NCBI GenBank assembly: GCA_950022295.1
Contig: OX465598.1
Coordinates: forward strand, 301,270,001-301,334,000
Origin: Bromus sterilis
Taxonomy: Eukaryota > Streptophyta > Magnoliopsida > Poales > Poaceae
Direction: 5' to 3'
DNA length: 64,000 nucleotides
In this document: in pieces, positions 46,201 to 57,865 of the stretch
Layout: every line of letters begins with the position of its first letter
Position numbering within the stretch: position 1 is the stretch's first letter
Notes under the pieces: generated by a model
Database searches by the model: none
Seen by the model: only the letters and a program-made list of their open reading frames with translations
What the model was told of the DNA's origin: nothing
Translations under genes and position numbers: made by a program

Positions 46201-47474
46201 CACGGGTCAGTTAAGTCGAGGCAATGATAACGGTTGTCTCGCAAGTTAATAAAATGCTAAATGGTTCGGTGGATGACTTGAGAGGCTCGTTGGTCTGTAC
46301 GCACTACCTTCACATGGGATAAGGAGTTATGGGCTCCCCTACGTCGTAGTTCATTCGAAAGCTCTTCAGACGTCAGCAGTATCGCGGTCTGATTGCTGGG
46401 AAGTTGTGTGTCTTCTTTACTCGCGAGTGGTGTCTGCTTTTACTTCCCGGCCAGCCTCGCACCATGCTGGAGCGTGCAAGGGTGAGGGTCCTAGACCCCT
46501 TGGCGCATAGGATTTAGTCCGGCGGATGGCCTCTCTGTTGAGCCTAGGATGGGCTACGCCGTGTCGGATAGCTTTGGTGGAGCGTTCTCTAACAAGGTTC
46601 ACGCCACCCTGGAGATCCGAGCGTGCAGGCTGAACAATAGTGCACCCCTGCAGGGAGTTTAATCTATTCGGATAGCCGTGTCCACGGTAACAGGACGCAT
46701 TATGCTGAAGCTGGATCTTACCACTACCAACTATTATTATTAAACTGTATGGTTCCTGGTTCTCTTCCTCGCGGGGATGTCGAGGAGGGGATCTCGGAGG
46801 CATTGTTAATTATTACAACTTACTATTATACAATGCTGCAGCAACTTCTGCTGCATTGTTATTTTATGCTTTATATAAAATGTTGGCTATTCTCTCCTCA
46901 TGTTGCAAGACTCGTTGGAAGATGCTAGTCTTCGTTAGGCCTAGCTTCTTACCCTTATTCTGATTTCTATCTTGCAGTTCACTATATCTAGCCTCCCCTT
47001 TCCATTTGATACATGCATAAATGCTTAGTAGCGGACGTAAGACTCGCGGGTATGCTAGATACACACCTTTGCTTTATTTCCCTTTTTCGCTTTTCCTGAT
47101 CGGCCGCTGCAGCTGACGTTGGAGCCCAGGAGCAGGAGTACCCCGGAGGAGACTACTACGACGTCGAGTTCCCCGTCGACCAGGAGTAGTTCGGTGGATC
47201 CCAGGCAGGAGGCCTCGCCTTTTCAATCTGTATCTCTGATGTGATTTGTGCTAGCCTTCTTAAGGCAAAACTTGACTAACTATGTGTGTACTCAGATATT
47301 ATGGCTTGTATGACTTATGTATTCGGATCCTCGTGATCCCTGGTATTGTAACATATTGGTTTATCCTTTTGTGTTTAGTGCTGTGCTGTGATATCCTCAC
47401 CGTGGCACCCTAATCTCAGCCGTGTACCCTGCGTGTATGATTACTGTACACGGATTGATTTTGGGGGCGTCACA
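43250..47474 (+). repeat. TE13 5' LTR (4225 bp)
   Basis: It starts TGTAACACTC at 43250 and ends GTCACA at 47474, and a tRNA-Met-type PBS follows. The first 418 bp match the 3' LTR start at 63583-64000 with about six differences. The LTR has a GC-rich block at 43810-44600, several long C-runs between 43885 and 45430, and AT-rich segments. Open frames inside it follow base composition and are not genes. Confidence 0.85.
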
Positions 47475-47477
47475 AGT

Positions 47478-47495
47478 TGGTATCAGAGCCGACTG
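47478..47495 (+). other. TE13 primer-binding site (initiator tRNA-Met type)
   Basis: TTGGTATCAGAGCCGA lies 3 bp after the LTR. TGGTATCAGAGC is complementary to the 3' end of plant initiator tRNA-Met, the usual primer of chromodomain Gypsy elements. Confidence 0.85.
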
Positions 47496-48125
47496 CTGTA
47501 GGGAGACACCCCACCACTACTTGGTCGAAGTTGAGTCTAGACTTTCAAAAACTATTTTGCTAACTTAATATTTGGCTTACGGGCCCACATTGATGTCACT
47601 ACGTGTGATATCTACGGTATTAGGATCTTTTTCTCCTTACCTATGCTCTGGGACTCTGCTCTCTTATCCTTGCTGGTAAGTTTTACTAACTCTGACATTA
47701 GGATCACATTCTCTTGATTCCACCCGGCGTTTTGGTGCTTCCCCATTGATTGAGTCGTGTCGCAGGAGTTCTACCCCAGGTCCCGGACCGCGGATCCCAT
47801 TCTCATTCTGGGCAGGCCGCGCGTCCTCTGGCATTAACTCCTATGGCCACCAGTTTTCTTGAGGCATGATTGACATAGTGGAATCTATGTCGCGTCGTGT
47901 AATTCTTACCGCGGTCTGCGCGCCGCCTAGTGAGTCCTTTTTTTTCTTAATTTCTACGACGTTACGCTGCCCGATTTTCGATTGACTCCGTGTGTAAATG
48001 TGTATGTCTTATATGACTACTCCTATATATCCGCGTCTCCTCTTCGTTGTCGCTTTACTTCAGGCTTGATTCCGGTATCTCGTTAAATTTTCATCACTGA
48101 AATACCCCTGTTAAATTCTAGCAGG

Positions 48126-49213
48126 ATGGCTGGTCGTGGTGGTCGTGGTCGTGGTCGTGGTGCCAACGAACCACCTCCGCCGCCGGATTACATGGTCGCG
48201 ATGATGCAGCAGTTCGAGCTGAACCGTCAGTTCATGCAGAATGTCATGGCTTAGTCCCCCAGCCGAATCAGAATGGGCACCACCATCAGCATGCCACCGT
48301 GACTCTGCACGACTTCACCCGCCTCAACCCCACTATGTTCCGCAAAACTTTTCAGCCGTTGGATGCTGATGACTGGCTTCGCGACATATCTCACGAGCTG
48401 GAGTCTGCTAAAGTCGATCCAGCCGACTATGTGAACTTTGCATCCTATCACCTGAAAGGCGCCGCTGCTCAGTGGTGGAGCACCCACAAGCGTTCACTGC
48501 CAGTCGAAGAATTCATCACTTGGGATGAATTTCAGACCGCCTTCCGCGCCCGCTACATTCCTCAGGGGATCATGGACCGTAAGAAGGAAGAATTTTGCAA
48601 CCTCACTCAGGGCTACATGACTGTTGAATCCTATCAGCGTGAGTTCCTCAACCTCTCTCTCTTTGCATAAGAAGAGATCACCACTGATGCTCGCAGACAG
48701 CAGAAGTTCCGTCGTGGACTCAATGCAGACCTCAGGCTCGCTCTTGCCGTTCATGATTTTGCCAATTTCCCCACCATGGTGAACAAGGCTATCACCGTCG
48801 AGATCGAAAGGATTGAGTTCCTTGTCTCCCCCCATATTCTGAAGACCTCCACTATAGACCTTATCTTAGGAATGGATTGGATGAAAGCTCATGATGCTGC
48901 ACTTTATTGTGGCAACAAAGTCGTCCGACTCTTTCACCCCTCCGGCAAGGTTGTGAACCATACTGCCATAGTGTCGCTGAATGCCGAAGCTCGTATATAT
49001 GCTCTAAATGCATTGAACGCTTCGCCACTTGAAGGAATTGAGAACGTTCCAATCGTTCGCCAATTTCCCGACGTCTTCCCAGAAGAACTGCCGGGAATAC
49101 CCCCGGCTAGAGAGGTCGAATTCGTCATCGACTTGAAGCCAGGCACTGTTCCTATAGCCAAGCGTCCTTACAAGATGCCGCCACATGAACTCCTTGAGCT
49201 TAAGGAGGAAATC
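48126..49213 (+). pseudogene. TE13 gag fused to protease end and RT linker (5' part of polyprotein)
   Basis: The ATG at 48126 opens with a Gly/Arg repeat (R-G-G-R-G-R-G). A frame change near 48255-48299 leads to a clear Retrotrans_gag domain: D-D-W-L-R-D-I, A-A-A-Q-W-W and F-R-A-R-Y-I-P. An in-frame TAA at 48668-48670 breaks it. At about 48805 the gag sequence passes without loss of frame into the protease C-terminal part (I-L-G-M-D-W-M). The zinc knuckle and the protease D-S/T-G motif are therefore deleted. The linker V-F-P-E-E-L-P-G follows. The frame is cut after G-A-G-G-A-A-A-T-C (49213) by TE14 and resumes at 60809. TE13 could not make an active protease. Confidence 0.8.
49209..49213. 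repeat. Target-site duplication of TE14, left copy (AAATC)
   Basis: AAATC abuts TGTAATGACC at 49214. The second copy is at 60804-60808. The reading frame of the TE13 pol gene continues in phase across the two copies, which proves the insertion point. Confidence 0.95.
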
Positions 49214-52109
49214 TGTAATGACCCAATTCACACAGAATTGAAGTCTCTGTGCTCAAGTGCCAGTCCCTGGATCGAACTCGCTGGCACACACAGTATAATA
49301 GATGTATATCAAAGTACAAGTGCATCATTATTACAACGTATGATCCAGAGTAAATAAATAACAAGTTGCATAGCTCAAGGCTAGCTTATTCAATATAAAT
49401 ATAGCGGAAGCAAAAGCAAATAACGTAGAGTCCCATCAACAGCCACATGCGAACATGCTGAGTGTAGACTCGCAACCCCTAACGCACCTTACTGATCGTC
49501 TGAAAAACCTGCAACACCGAAGGTTACAGCCCGACAACGGGTCAGTACATCTGATTTGTACGGCAAGTGACACGAAAAAGTTTATATAAAGGACCTACAA
49601 CTACATGCAAGGTAAGTCAAAGGAAAGGCTTATGGTTTAGTTTTGCAGAAAGCCAATTTTCTCCTGAACTAAACTAGTCAAAATTTTAAGTTGAACTTAC
49701 TACTAAAGATTGAACTGGGCACACCAGTCTCAATCCACCACACCCTTTATTAATCTTGCCCACTCAAATTATTAAGGTGATTCATCTGTCAAGATCCTCC
49801 ATTAACAGTAATGTCTAGCAGCTCAAAGATGTCCATAACCGGGGACACGGCTAATCATGATTAGTTTATACTCTGCAGAGGTTAGTACACTTTCCCCGCT
49901 GGACTCAACCCGAAGATTGAGACGAAGTCTTTCAGAAGAGGTCACCTACACCCAACGGCAAGCCGGTACCACCTATCATATCTACATCTGCTAGCATTGC
50001 ACGGGAGAGGCTTCCTACATCGTACTCAACTAAGCCAGAGCCCATATGGCCAGCGGCTGTACAGGTAAGCTTCTAGTCACCAAGTAAGTCTGATCTTTTT
50101 GAGCCTGGACGGCGCCCACCACGTCAGCGGGCTCACCATGACGTTTTCCTCGGCCACCAAACAAACCATTAGGGGTACAACCTGGTCTCGACCTTAGAAA
50201 AGGAACGAGCCCCCAGGAAGCACTCCCTGCCCGTCCAGAAGTGATTTCTATTTATTAAACAGTTGCTACACAAGTTATTAAACAGCTCACATGCACTCCA
50301 TGAATTGCACAACCCAAACCACGTCTACAAAGCATAGCAATGAAGTAAGAACACGGCTAGGTTGATCTACGGTAGACAAGTCAAAACATGTGGCTATCCT
50401 AACTGGTTTTGCAGCACAGTATAATAAACTACCTATCATGCAATAGAGTGATATTTCCTACACAATGCATATAGAAAATATAGGTATGAGTATGGTCAAA
50501 GCATCACTTGCCTTCTTGCTGGTCCTGACGATCACAATCCTCACAAAACGAGGCGGCACACTCTGGACAATCTATACGAGCAAACATAGCACCAATCAAT
50601 CATATGTTCAATACAATTATGCACAAACAATAATAAATATTCAAAGAACAGTAGCAAAACTTGTCTAACAGTAGCTAAGCTTAAAGTACTTGTCAAATAA
50701 AAACCAACGCAAAAAGAAACGGCGCAAACGGGCACACCGGTAAACAGTTACGGCTGCCGGAAGTTCAAATTTGGATCAGCTTGGGATCCAAATTTAAATA
50801 CTTCAAACTACTGTAACACTAGGTCTACTGGCTAGATAATTTCTACACGGTCGCAACGCAACTGGAATCGCCCAATTCCGAGTTACGGTTAAAACGTAGT
50901 CGCGAAAACGGTTTCGGGTGAAAAACGGGGGTACCGGGGGGTTCTACTGCAAAAAGGACTGATACATAAATAAAATTTTTGCAAAAAACGCGATCGGGTC
51001 CCTGACGGTTTGGATCCAGATCTGATTTTTTTTTTTGCGAACCGTTTTCCTAATCGTTTTTTTTACAGGCTCGTCTTCCTCGCGGCTGGGCACAGAGGCC
51101 AGCCATGGCTGCGGCCATGAGCAGCTCCGGCTCGGGCCCGGCCAGCAGCGGCGGGCGGGGGCGCGGCCAGGCGGGCGCCGGCGCGGCGGCAGGGGCGCAC
51201 GGCCTGCGCGCGCGCACGGGCTGCCACGGGCGGCCACGGCTGCGCGGCCGGCCATGGAGGCGGGCGGCGGCTCGCCGGCCAGCGGGGCGGCGGCGCGGCC
51301 GGGGTGGCGCGGCGGCTAGGCGGCGGTGCGGCTCCGGCGATGCTCCGGCGAGCACGGAACGGCGGCGCACGGCGGTACTTCGCGAAAAATTACCTCAAAA
51401 ACGCAACAAAAACGCACTCCGGCGATGCTCCGGCGAAAATTCCGGCGAAGCTCCAGCGATGACGTCGGCGGCGGCGGGTCCGCGTATTAGATTAGAGCTA
51501 ACCCTAAAACGCTGGCGAAAATAAATTTAGCCCTAATCGGGGCTATTTATAGCCAGCCCCTAATGCCTCTTTTTTTTTTGTAAATCCGAAATAAAAAAAA
51601 ATTCGGTCTGCTGGGAAAAAAACAGACCAGGCCCATTAGGCCCAAAACAATTTTAGAAAAAACACGGAAATTTATTTTAAAATTCCGTCTTCGCCAAAAA
51701 TTTTAAAATAATAAAATTAAATTTTTGGCTTGACCAAAATAATAAAATAGAATAAAAACTTTGCAACTTATTTTTAAATTTTTTAAATACTTTTCTGGCA
51801 TTTTAAAAATACCGAAAACTCCGAAAATTGATTTAAAAACTTTTCCAGAGCATAAATAAATTCCAAAAATAATTTTAGAAAATATTTATAACTCCAAAAT
51901 AAAATTAAAAAGTCTCCCATAAATATTTTAAACCATTTTCCAACAAATTAAAAATGGGGATAAGTCCTCTTATATCCTCTCCAGCGAACTGCCATGTGTT
52001 GAAAAATGTTTAAAAATATTGTAAAACTCCAGAAAAAAAAATGCGGAAGCAGCATGAGATGCATATGATGATCTATTAACATCCGAATTTGAAAAATTGG
52101 GATGTTACA
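49214..52109 (-). repeat. TE14 3' LTR (2896 bp)
   Basis: On the minus strand it starts TGTAACATCC at 52109 and ends at 49214. It includes a GC-rich block at 51070-51480 and a TATA-like box (CTATAAATAG on the minus strand) near 51545-51555. The frames in the GC-rich block are compositional. Confidence 0.95.
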
Positions 52110-52127
52110 AACCTACCCCCCTTAAGA
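52110..52127 (-). other. TE14 polypurine tract
   Basis: The minus strand reads TCTTAAGGGGGGTAGGTT directly before the 3' LTR. It overlaps the end of the pol frame. Confidence 0.85.
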
Positions 52128-55100
52128 TGAATCTCGACCTCGAGATTCGAGCTGGCTAGCAAAGAGATGCGGGTGCTCTTGCTGCAGATCTTCTTCACGC
52201 TCCCAAGTTGCTTCCTCTTCGGTATGATGATCCCACTGAACCTTGCATAGTCTGATCGTCTTGGTGCGGATAACTCTTTCGGCAGTCTCCAGAATCTTCA
52301 CAGGCTTCTCCTCATAAGTCAGATCATTCTCCAACTGAATCGCCTCAAGTGGCACTGTATCTCTCAAAGGAATATCTGCCATCTCTGCATGACACTTCTT
52401 CAGCTGGGATACGTGAAACACATCATGAACTCCTGACAAAGCTTCTGGCAACTCCAACTGATAAGCTACCTCTCCTCTGCGCTCCAAGATCTTGTAAGGC
52501 CCCACAAAACGTGGTGCTAACTTGCCCTTGATTCCAAACCTCTTGATTCCGCGAATTGGTGAAACTCTGAGATACGCACGGTCTCCAACCTCATAGGTTA
52601 CATCCTTGCGCTTAGCATCTGCATAACTCTTCTGCCTGGACTGTGCTATCTTCAGTCTATCACGGATCAACTTGACTTTCTCCTCAGCATCTCTGATCAG
52701 GTCTGGTCCAAACAACTGACGTTCTCCTACCTCATCCCACATCAACGGAGTTCTGCAATTCCTGCCATACAGTAACTCGAATGGTGCCATCTGAAGACTA
52801 GCCTGGTAAATGTTGTTATATGAGAACTCTGCATACGGTAAGTTGTCATCCCAACTCGAACCATAATCCAACGCACAAGCCCTCAACATATCCTCCAAGA
52901 TCTGATTGACGCTCTCGGTCTGCCCATCTGTCTGAGGATGGAACGCTGTACTGAACTCCAGCCTAGTGCCCAAGGTCTCATGCAACTGACGCCAAAACTT
53001 CGAAGTAAACTGAGTACCTCTGTCAGACACAACCTTGCTTGGAACTCCATGCAAACACACGATCCTGGACATATAAATCTTGGCTAGCTTGGCACTGTTA
53101 TAAGTTGTCTTCACTGGAATGAAGTGAGCAACCTTGGTCAAACGATCAACAATCACCCAAATAGAATCATAACCTGACCGAGTCCTGGGTAAACCAGTAA
53201 TAAAGTCCATACCTATCTGATCCCACTTCCAATCTGGTATAGGCAAAGGCTGCAACAAACCTGCTGGCTTCTGATGCTCAGCCTTGACTCTCTGGCAAAC
53301 ATCACACAAAGCAATAAACTGGGCTATCTCTCGCTTCAGGCTAGGCCACCAAAATCTCTCCCTCAAATCCAAATACATCTTGGTATTTCCGGGGTGAATA
53401 GAATAAGGTGAATCATGTGCCTCCTGAAGAATCAACTTCCTGATCTCTGCATCCTGCGGTACACAAATGCGCTTCTCAAACCAAATGGCTCCATGCTCAT
53501 CCTCACGGAAACCCTCTGCTTTTCCCTTGGTCATATTCACTTTTATCTCATCAATTTCTGCATCACCCTTCTGAGCTTCTCTGATCCTTTCCAACAGATT
53601 TGGCTTCACCTCCAATGTTGCCATATATCCCTTAGGAACTATCTCCAACCTGAGCTTCTTGAACTGCTCACATAACTCACGTGGCATATCCTCAACATTA
53701 GCAACATTGATATGACTCTTACGGCTCAATGCATCAGCAACCACATTTGCTTTACCAGGATGATACTGCACATTCAAATCATAATCCTTAATAAGTTCCA
53801 GCCATCTACTCTGCCTGAGATTCAAATCCTTCTGAGTAAAGATATACTTCAAACTCTTATGATCAGTAAAAATATCACAATAATTACCAATAAGATATTG
53901 CCTCCATGTTTTCAATGCATGAACAACTGCAGCTAATTCCAAATCATGCGTAGGGTAGTTCTGCTCATGGTTCTTAAGCTGACAAGAAGCATAAGCAACA
54001 ACTCTACCTCCTTGCATCAAAACACAACCAAGCCCTCGACGAGATGCATCACAATAAACTTGGAAATCCATATGTATATCAGGCAAACATAAAACAGGTG
54101 CAGTTACTAACCGTTTCTTCAATTCCTGAAAGCTGGCTTCACATGCCTCACTCCAAACAAACTTATTCTCTTTCTTCAACAGCTCAGTCATTGGTTTTGC
54201 AAGCTTGGAGAATTTCTCAATGAACCTCCTATAATATCCCGCAAGACCCAAGAAACTGCGAATGTCTCCAACTGACGCGGGCGTCTCCCATTCTGTAACT
54301 ATTGAAACCTTAGATGGGTCCACAGCTACTCCTTCTCCTGACACAACATGTCCAAGGAATCCGACCTCCTTCAACCAAAACTCACACTTGCTGAACTTGG
54401 CATACAACTTGTGCTCCCTGAGCTTCTCCAATACCAAACGCAAATGTGCCTCATGCTCTTGCTCATTCTTGGAATACACCAATATATCATCAATGAACAC
54501 CACAACGAATTTATCCAAGAACTCCATAAACACCTTGTTCATCATATTCATGAAGTATGCAGGAGCATTAGTCAATCCAAATGACATAACAGTATACTCA
54601 TACAACCCATACCTTGTAGTAAAAGCAGTCTTCGGAATATCCTTCTCCCGAATCTTGACTTGATGATAACCAGAACGAAGATCAATCTTAGAGAATACAC
54701 AAGCTCCCTCCAACTGGTCAAATAGATCATTAATCACTGGTAAAGGATACTTGTTCTTGATAGTAACGTCATTCAGAGAACGGTAATCAACACACATCCT
54801 CTGGGTTCCATCCTTCTTCTCAACAAACAACACTGGAGATCCCCAAGGTGACGAGCTTGGGCGAATGAACCCCTTCTCCTGCAACTCTCTGATCTGTTCC
54901 TTTAACTCTGCAAGTTCATTAGCGGGCATCCTATACGGTCTCTTAGCAATAGGCCCAGTGCCTGGTATTAAATCAATAAGGAACTCAATCTCCCTATCCG
55001 GTGGCATACCTGGCAACTCCTCCGGAAACACATCTGGATACTCCCTCACAATACGCACATCATCCAGGCTACCCCCCTTAAGAGAATTCACCTGGGCGTG

Positions 55101-55610
55101 CTGATGCTTATACTTGGACACATATCTGATCTTCTGTCCACTCGGTGTACTGAGAGTGATAGACCGACTGGCACAATCAATAACACCTTGGTATCTGGCT
55201 AACCAATCCATGCCCAAAATAATATCCAAACCTTGTGACTTCAACACAATCAAATATGTAGGAAAAACATGCTTCCCAATGGCTAGGCTCAACTGATAGC
55301 AACCCAAACTAGCTGACATCTCTGCTCCCGGTGAACTTATGAGCATAGATGACTTAAGAACTACGGTAGGTAACTCATGCTTATCCACAAATATCCTCGA
55401 TATGAAAGAATGCGATGCACCAGAATCAAAAAGAACAAGTGCAGGTACTGAATTGATAAAGAACTTACCAATCACAGCATCAGGCTCATCATAGATCTCC
55501 TCCACATTGACATGGTTCACATGCCCCTTGTTGAAAGGATTGGGCTTGCTGACTCCAGAATTCCCATTGTTGTCCTTGTTCTCCGGGCACATGTTGGAGT
55601 AGTGTCCCAT
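52122..55610 (-). CDS. TE14 pol: protease, reverse transcriptase, RNase H, integrase, chromodomain
   Basis: An uninterrupted 1162-codon frame. It opens in the second half of a CCHC zinc knuckle. The protease D-S-G-A-S motif is at residues 62-66, with I-L-G-M-D-W at 131-136. Reverse transcriptase spans about 240-420, with K-I-D-L-R-S-G at about 308 and the catalytic F-I-D-D at 372-375. RNase H follows (V-Y-C-D-A-S, T-D-H-K-S-L). Integrase has a H-P-G...C-D-V-C zinc region, then M-D-F, S-D-R-G-T-Q-F and H-P-Q-T-D-G-Q-T-E, giving all three acidic residues. The last ~50 residues form a chromodomain (V-Q-W...E-A-T-W-E), which in relatives binds histone marks and guides integration. All catalytic residues look intact. 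The frame has no start of its own and depends on readthrough from gag, which has amber stops. Confidence 0.95.
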   Translation of the reverse strand: MGHYSNMCPENKDNNGNSGVSKPNPFNKGHVNHVNVEEIYDEPDAVIGKFFINSVPALVLFDSGASHSFISRIFVDKHELPTVVLKSSMLISSPGAEMSASLGCYQLSLAIGKHVFPTYLIVLKSQGLDIILGMDWLARYQGVIDCASRSITLSTPSGQKIRYVSKYKHQHAQVNSLKGGSLDDVRIVREYPDVFPEELPGMPPDREIEFLIDLIPGTGPIAKRPYRMPANELAELKEQIRELQEKGFIRPSSSPWGSPVLFVEKKDGTQRMCVDYRSLNDVTIKNKYPLPVINDLFDQLEGACVFSKIDLRSGYHQVKIREKDIPKTAFTTRYGLYEYTVMSFGLTNAPAYFMNMMNKVFMEFLDKFVVVFIDDILVYSKNEQEHEAHLRLVLEKLREHKLYAKFSKCEFWLKEVGFLGHVVSGEGVAVDPSKVSIVTEWETPASVGDIRSFLGLAGYYRRFIEKFSKLAKPMTELLKKENKFVWSEACEASFQELKKRLVTAPVLCLPDIHMDFQVYCDASRRGLGCVLMQGGRVVAYASCQLKNHEQNYPTHDLELAAVVHALKTWRQYLIGNYCDIFTDHKSLKYIFTQKDLNLRQSRWLELIKDYDLNVQYHPGKANVVADALSRKSHINVANVEDMPRELCEQFKKLRLEIVPKGYMATLEVKPNLLERIREAQKGDAEIDEIKVNMTKGKAEGFREDEHGAIWFEKRICVPQDAEIRKLILQEAHDSPYSIHPGNTKMYLDLRERFWWPSLKREIAQFIALCDVCQRVKAEHQKPAGLLQPLPIPDWKWDQIGMDFITGLPRTRSGYDSIWVIVDRLTKVAHFIPVKTTYNSAKLAKIYMSRIVCLHGVPSKVVSDRGTQFTSKFWRQLHETLGTRLEFSTAFHPQTDGQTESVNQILEDMLRACALDYGSSWDDNLPYAEFSYNNIYQASLQMAPFELLYGRNCRTPLMWDEVGERQLFGPDLIRDAEEKVKLIRDRLKIAQSRQKSYADAKRKDVTYEVGDRAYLRVSPIRGIKRFGIKGKLAPRFVGPYKILERRGEVAYQLELPEALSGVHDVFHVSQLKKCHAEMADIPLRDTVPLEAIQLENDLTYEEKPVKILETAERVIRTKTIRLCKVQWDHHTEEEATWEREEDLQQEHPHLFASQLESRGRDSS

Positions 55611-56615
55611 CTTCCTGCACTTGAAACACTGAACTCGACTGAGGTCCTTCTAAGCATTCACCACTTGACGGTTCTGGTTGTAGTTCTCTCCATTTCCATT
55701 TCCTTTCCCATTGCCATTGCCACTGCCATTCTTGTTACCATTGTGGTGGTTGTGGCCATTATGGTTGTGACCATTTCCACCATGATGGTTGTGTCCTCCA
55801 CTGTGAACATGGCCATTCCCACCATTGTGGTTATGTCCATGGTTATGTCCTCCATTGCCACCGTAAGAATTGCGTGGCTTCTGCTGCGGTCCAGAGTTGT
55901 ACTTGCCACCATTGTTGTTGTTGTACTTCCTCTTGCGGTTCTCAATGGATTGTTGCTTGCCTTCCAACACAATAGCCTTGTCTATGAGAGCCTGGCAGTT
56001 AGCAAAAGTAGCCACTGTCAGCTGGACTCCCAACTCATCATTCAGCCCCTCCAGGAACTTCTCCTGCCTTGCAGCATCATTCCTGACATCATCTGGAGCA
56101 TATCTGGCAAGCTTGTTGAACACCTCAACATACTCGGCCACTGAACGGCCTCCCTGACGCAAACTGCGAAACTCCTTCTTCTTCAAGCTCATGGCGCCTG
56201 CTGAAACATGTGCGGCGCGAAAAGCAGACTGAAACTACGCCCATGTGATGGTGTCGATGGGGTAAGTCAGCAAGTAGTTGTCCCACCAAGCAGCGGCAGG
56301 ACCTTCCAACAAATGTGAGGCAAACCTCACCCTCTCTGCCTCAGTGCAGCCAACAGTCTCCATATTCCGGCCCACTGAACGAAGCCAGTCATCCGCCACT
56401 ATGGGCTCAGGAGTGCTAGAGAACCTCTGAGGATTCAACCTCAGGAACCTTGCAAGCGTGTCTACCGGTGGCGGTGGTGGCACATTGTTGTTGTTGCCCA
56501 TGTTCTGGGTGAGCAACTGGATCAGCTGAGCTTGTCCTTGGAGCAACTGCTGCATATAGGCTGGCACTCCATGGTTGTTGTTCTCATTCCCCGTGGGATC
56601 ACGTCTCGGCGGCAT
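55611..56615 (-). pseudogene. TE14 gag with two in-frame amber codons
   Basis: The ATG at 56615 starts M-P-P-R-R-D. An Asn/Gln-rich N-terminus is followed by the gag core: A-D-D-W-L-R-S-V, A-A-A-W-W-D, then F-R-S-L-R-Q-G-G. After I-T-W-A there is a TAG at 56235-56237. After a region very rich in His, Gly and Asn (about 55700-55870) there is a second TAG at 55650-55652, just before the CCHC knuckle C-F-K-C...H...C, which runs into pol. Gag and pol share one frame throughout. With these stops the copy should not make full gag unless the codons are read through. The same kind of break is seen in the pre-gag frame. Confidence 0.85.
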
Positions 56616-57000
56616 CTGTTGGGTAAGAATAGGTAAGAATTTAGACAGAAAGTAGCTAGGGAAATATACTCCTACCCATATGCATATTATGATCATGACA
56701 AGCATTATATATACAATACATATATCACCAATCAACTTCACCAATCAATATCACCATAACATCAAACATATAACAATCATCAACCAATGCACTCATACGG
56801 AAAAACAATCACATATCACACCATATAGTTTAAAAATATCTTTTATAACTAATATAAGATCCTCATAACAACCTCGGGTAATATAAAATCCTCAACACAA
56901 TAACGAATAACATAAGAGTATATCAAGCAACCTAGTATTGCCACACCGAATAAGTCGACATGGTCAAATACGCTAACACGATAACGATAGAGCACTAAGA

Positions 57001-57717
57001 CTAGACGAAGTAATTCCGGATGCTGTCTTTGCTAAACAGCATGCGGTAATTGCGCCCGCTAATGCAGTTGCGCCTTTTGGGACTCGGCTCCTCTTCTTCT
57101 GCCGAGGTGTCTACTTCTGGCTTCTCTTCTGGTTCTTCAATTCCATTGGCCTTCATCTTCTCCTTCAGCCTTTTCATCTCTGCTTGCATCTCCAACTTTT
57201 CCTGCTTCAGCTTGTTGGTGTCCCTCTTGAGCCTGGTGTTCCTCTGCTGCAACTCAGTAATGGTATAGAGGTCCCACTGGGTACACTTCTCCAGGCAATG
57301 AGTGTGCTTTTCCAGGCTTTGGATGATGTAGCTGGTTGTACCTGGCCAAATGGCTCCAGGCACATACCTGAACCTCTTTGGTAATATGTTCCCCGACGGG
57401 AGAACCTTGGCCATCTCCGTGTACACCGTACCCTTTAGCTGGGCGGCATATTTCTGCACAATGCGTCCAAGAGCTTTGTGAGCGGCCATGCGCACACACC
57501 ACTCCTTCTCCTAGGCATGCACTTCGAAGGACTCCGTGATCACCCGTTCTTCATTCTCCATGCTTCCAAGGATGAAAGTCTCCACTTGCCAATAGTCGTC
57601 TGCTCCCCTTGTCTCCACTAGGCTCGGCTGAAAGACTGGCGCATAGATGTTCAGGAAGTGGCAAATCCCCCTGAGCTCAGGTCCAAACGCCATAGCACGG
57701 TATGAAATAGTGGGCAT
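57001..57717 (-). pseudogene. TE14 pre-gag accessory frame
   Basis: A separate frame of about 238 codons between the PBS and gag, interrupted once by an in-frame TAG at 57511-57513. The N-terminal part has no motif I recognise. The middle (Y-V-P-G-A-I-W-P) is followed by a heptad-like coiled coil (about 57250-57130, rich in Leu, Lys and Glu). An acidic stretch and a basic patch P-K-R-R-N come next. It is read in the same direction as gag and lies upstream of the gag ATG by about 390 bp. Its function is unknown. Comparable frames may exist in related grass elements, but I cannot confirm this here. Confidence 0.55.
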
Positions 57718-57865
57718 CTATAATCAAAGAGAGGTAAGGCAAGATTAGAACAGGTATGGATACGAGATAGAGGAGGTAAGTAAGTACAAGACAGAGTGTA
57801 TAAAGTAATATTTTGATTCCTATGGCTTTTCTACTCCATTTTCTAGGGTCACGTCCTACAGTCAA

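Noticed and set aside
46056..47064. Short frames in the second half of the TE13 LTR
   Set aside because: Not conserved with any domain. The region is within the LTR bounded by 43250 and 47474.
48494..48835. Minus-strand frame opposite TE13 gag
   Set aside because: Antisense shadow of a recognisable gag domain.
51035..51524. Overlapping Ala/Arg-rich frames, repeated at 59515-60217
   Set aside because: They are in the two TE14 LTRs, in GC-rich sequence open in several frames, and are shifted between LTR copies by an indel.
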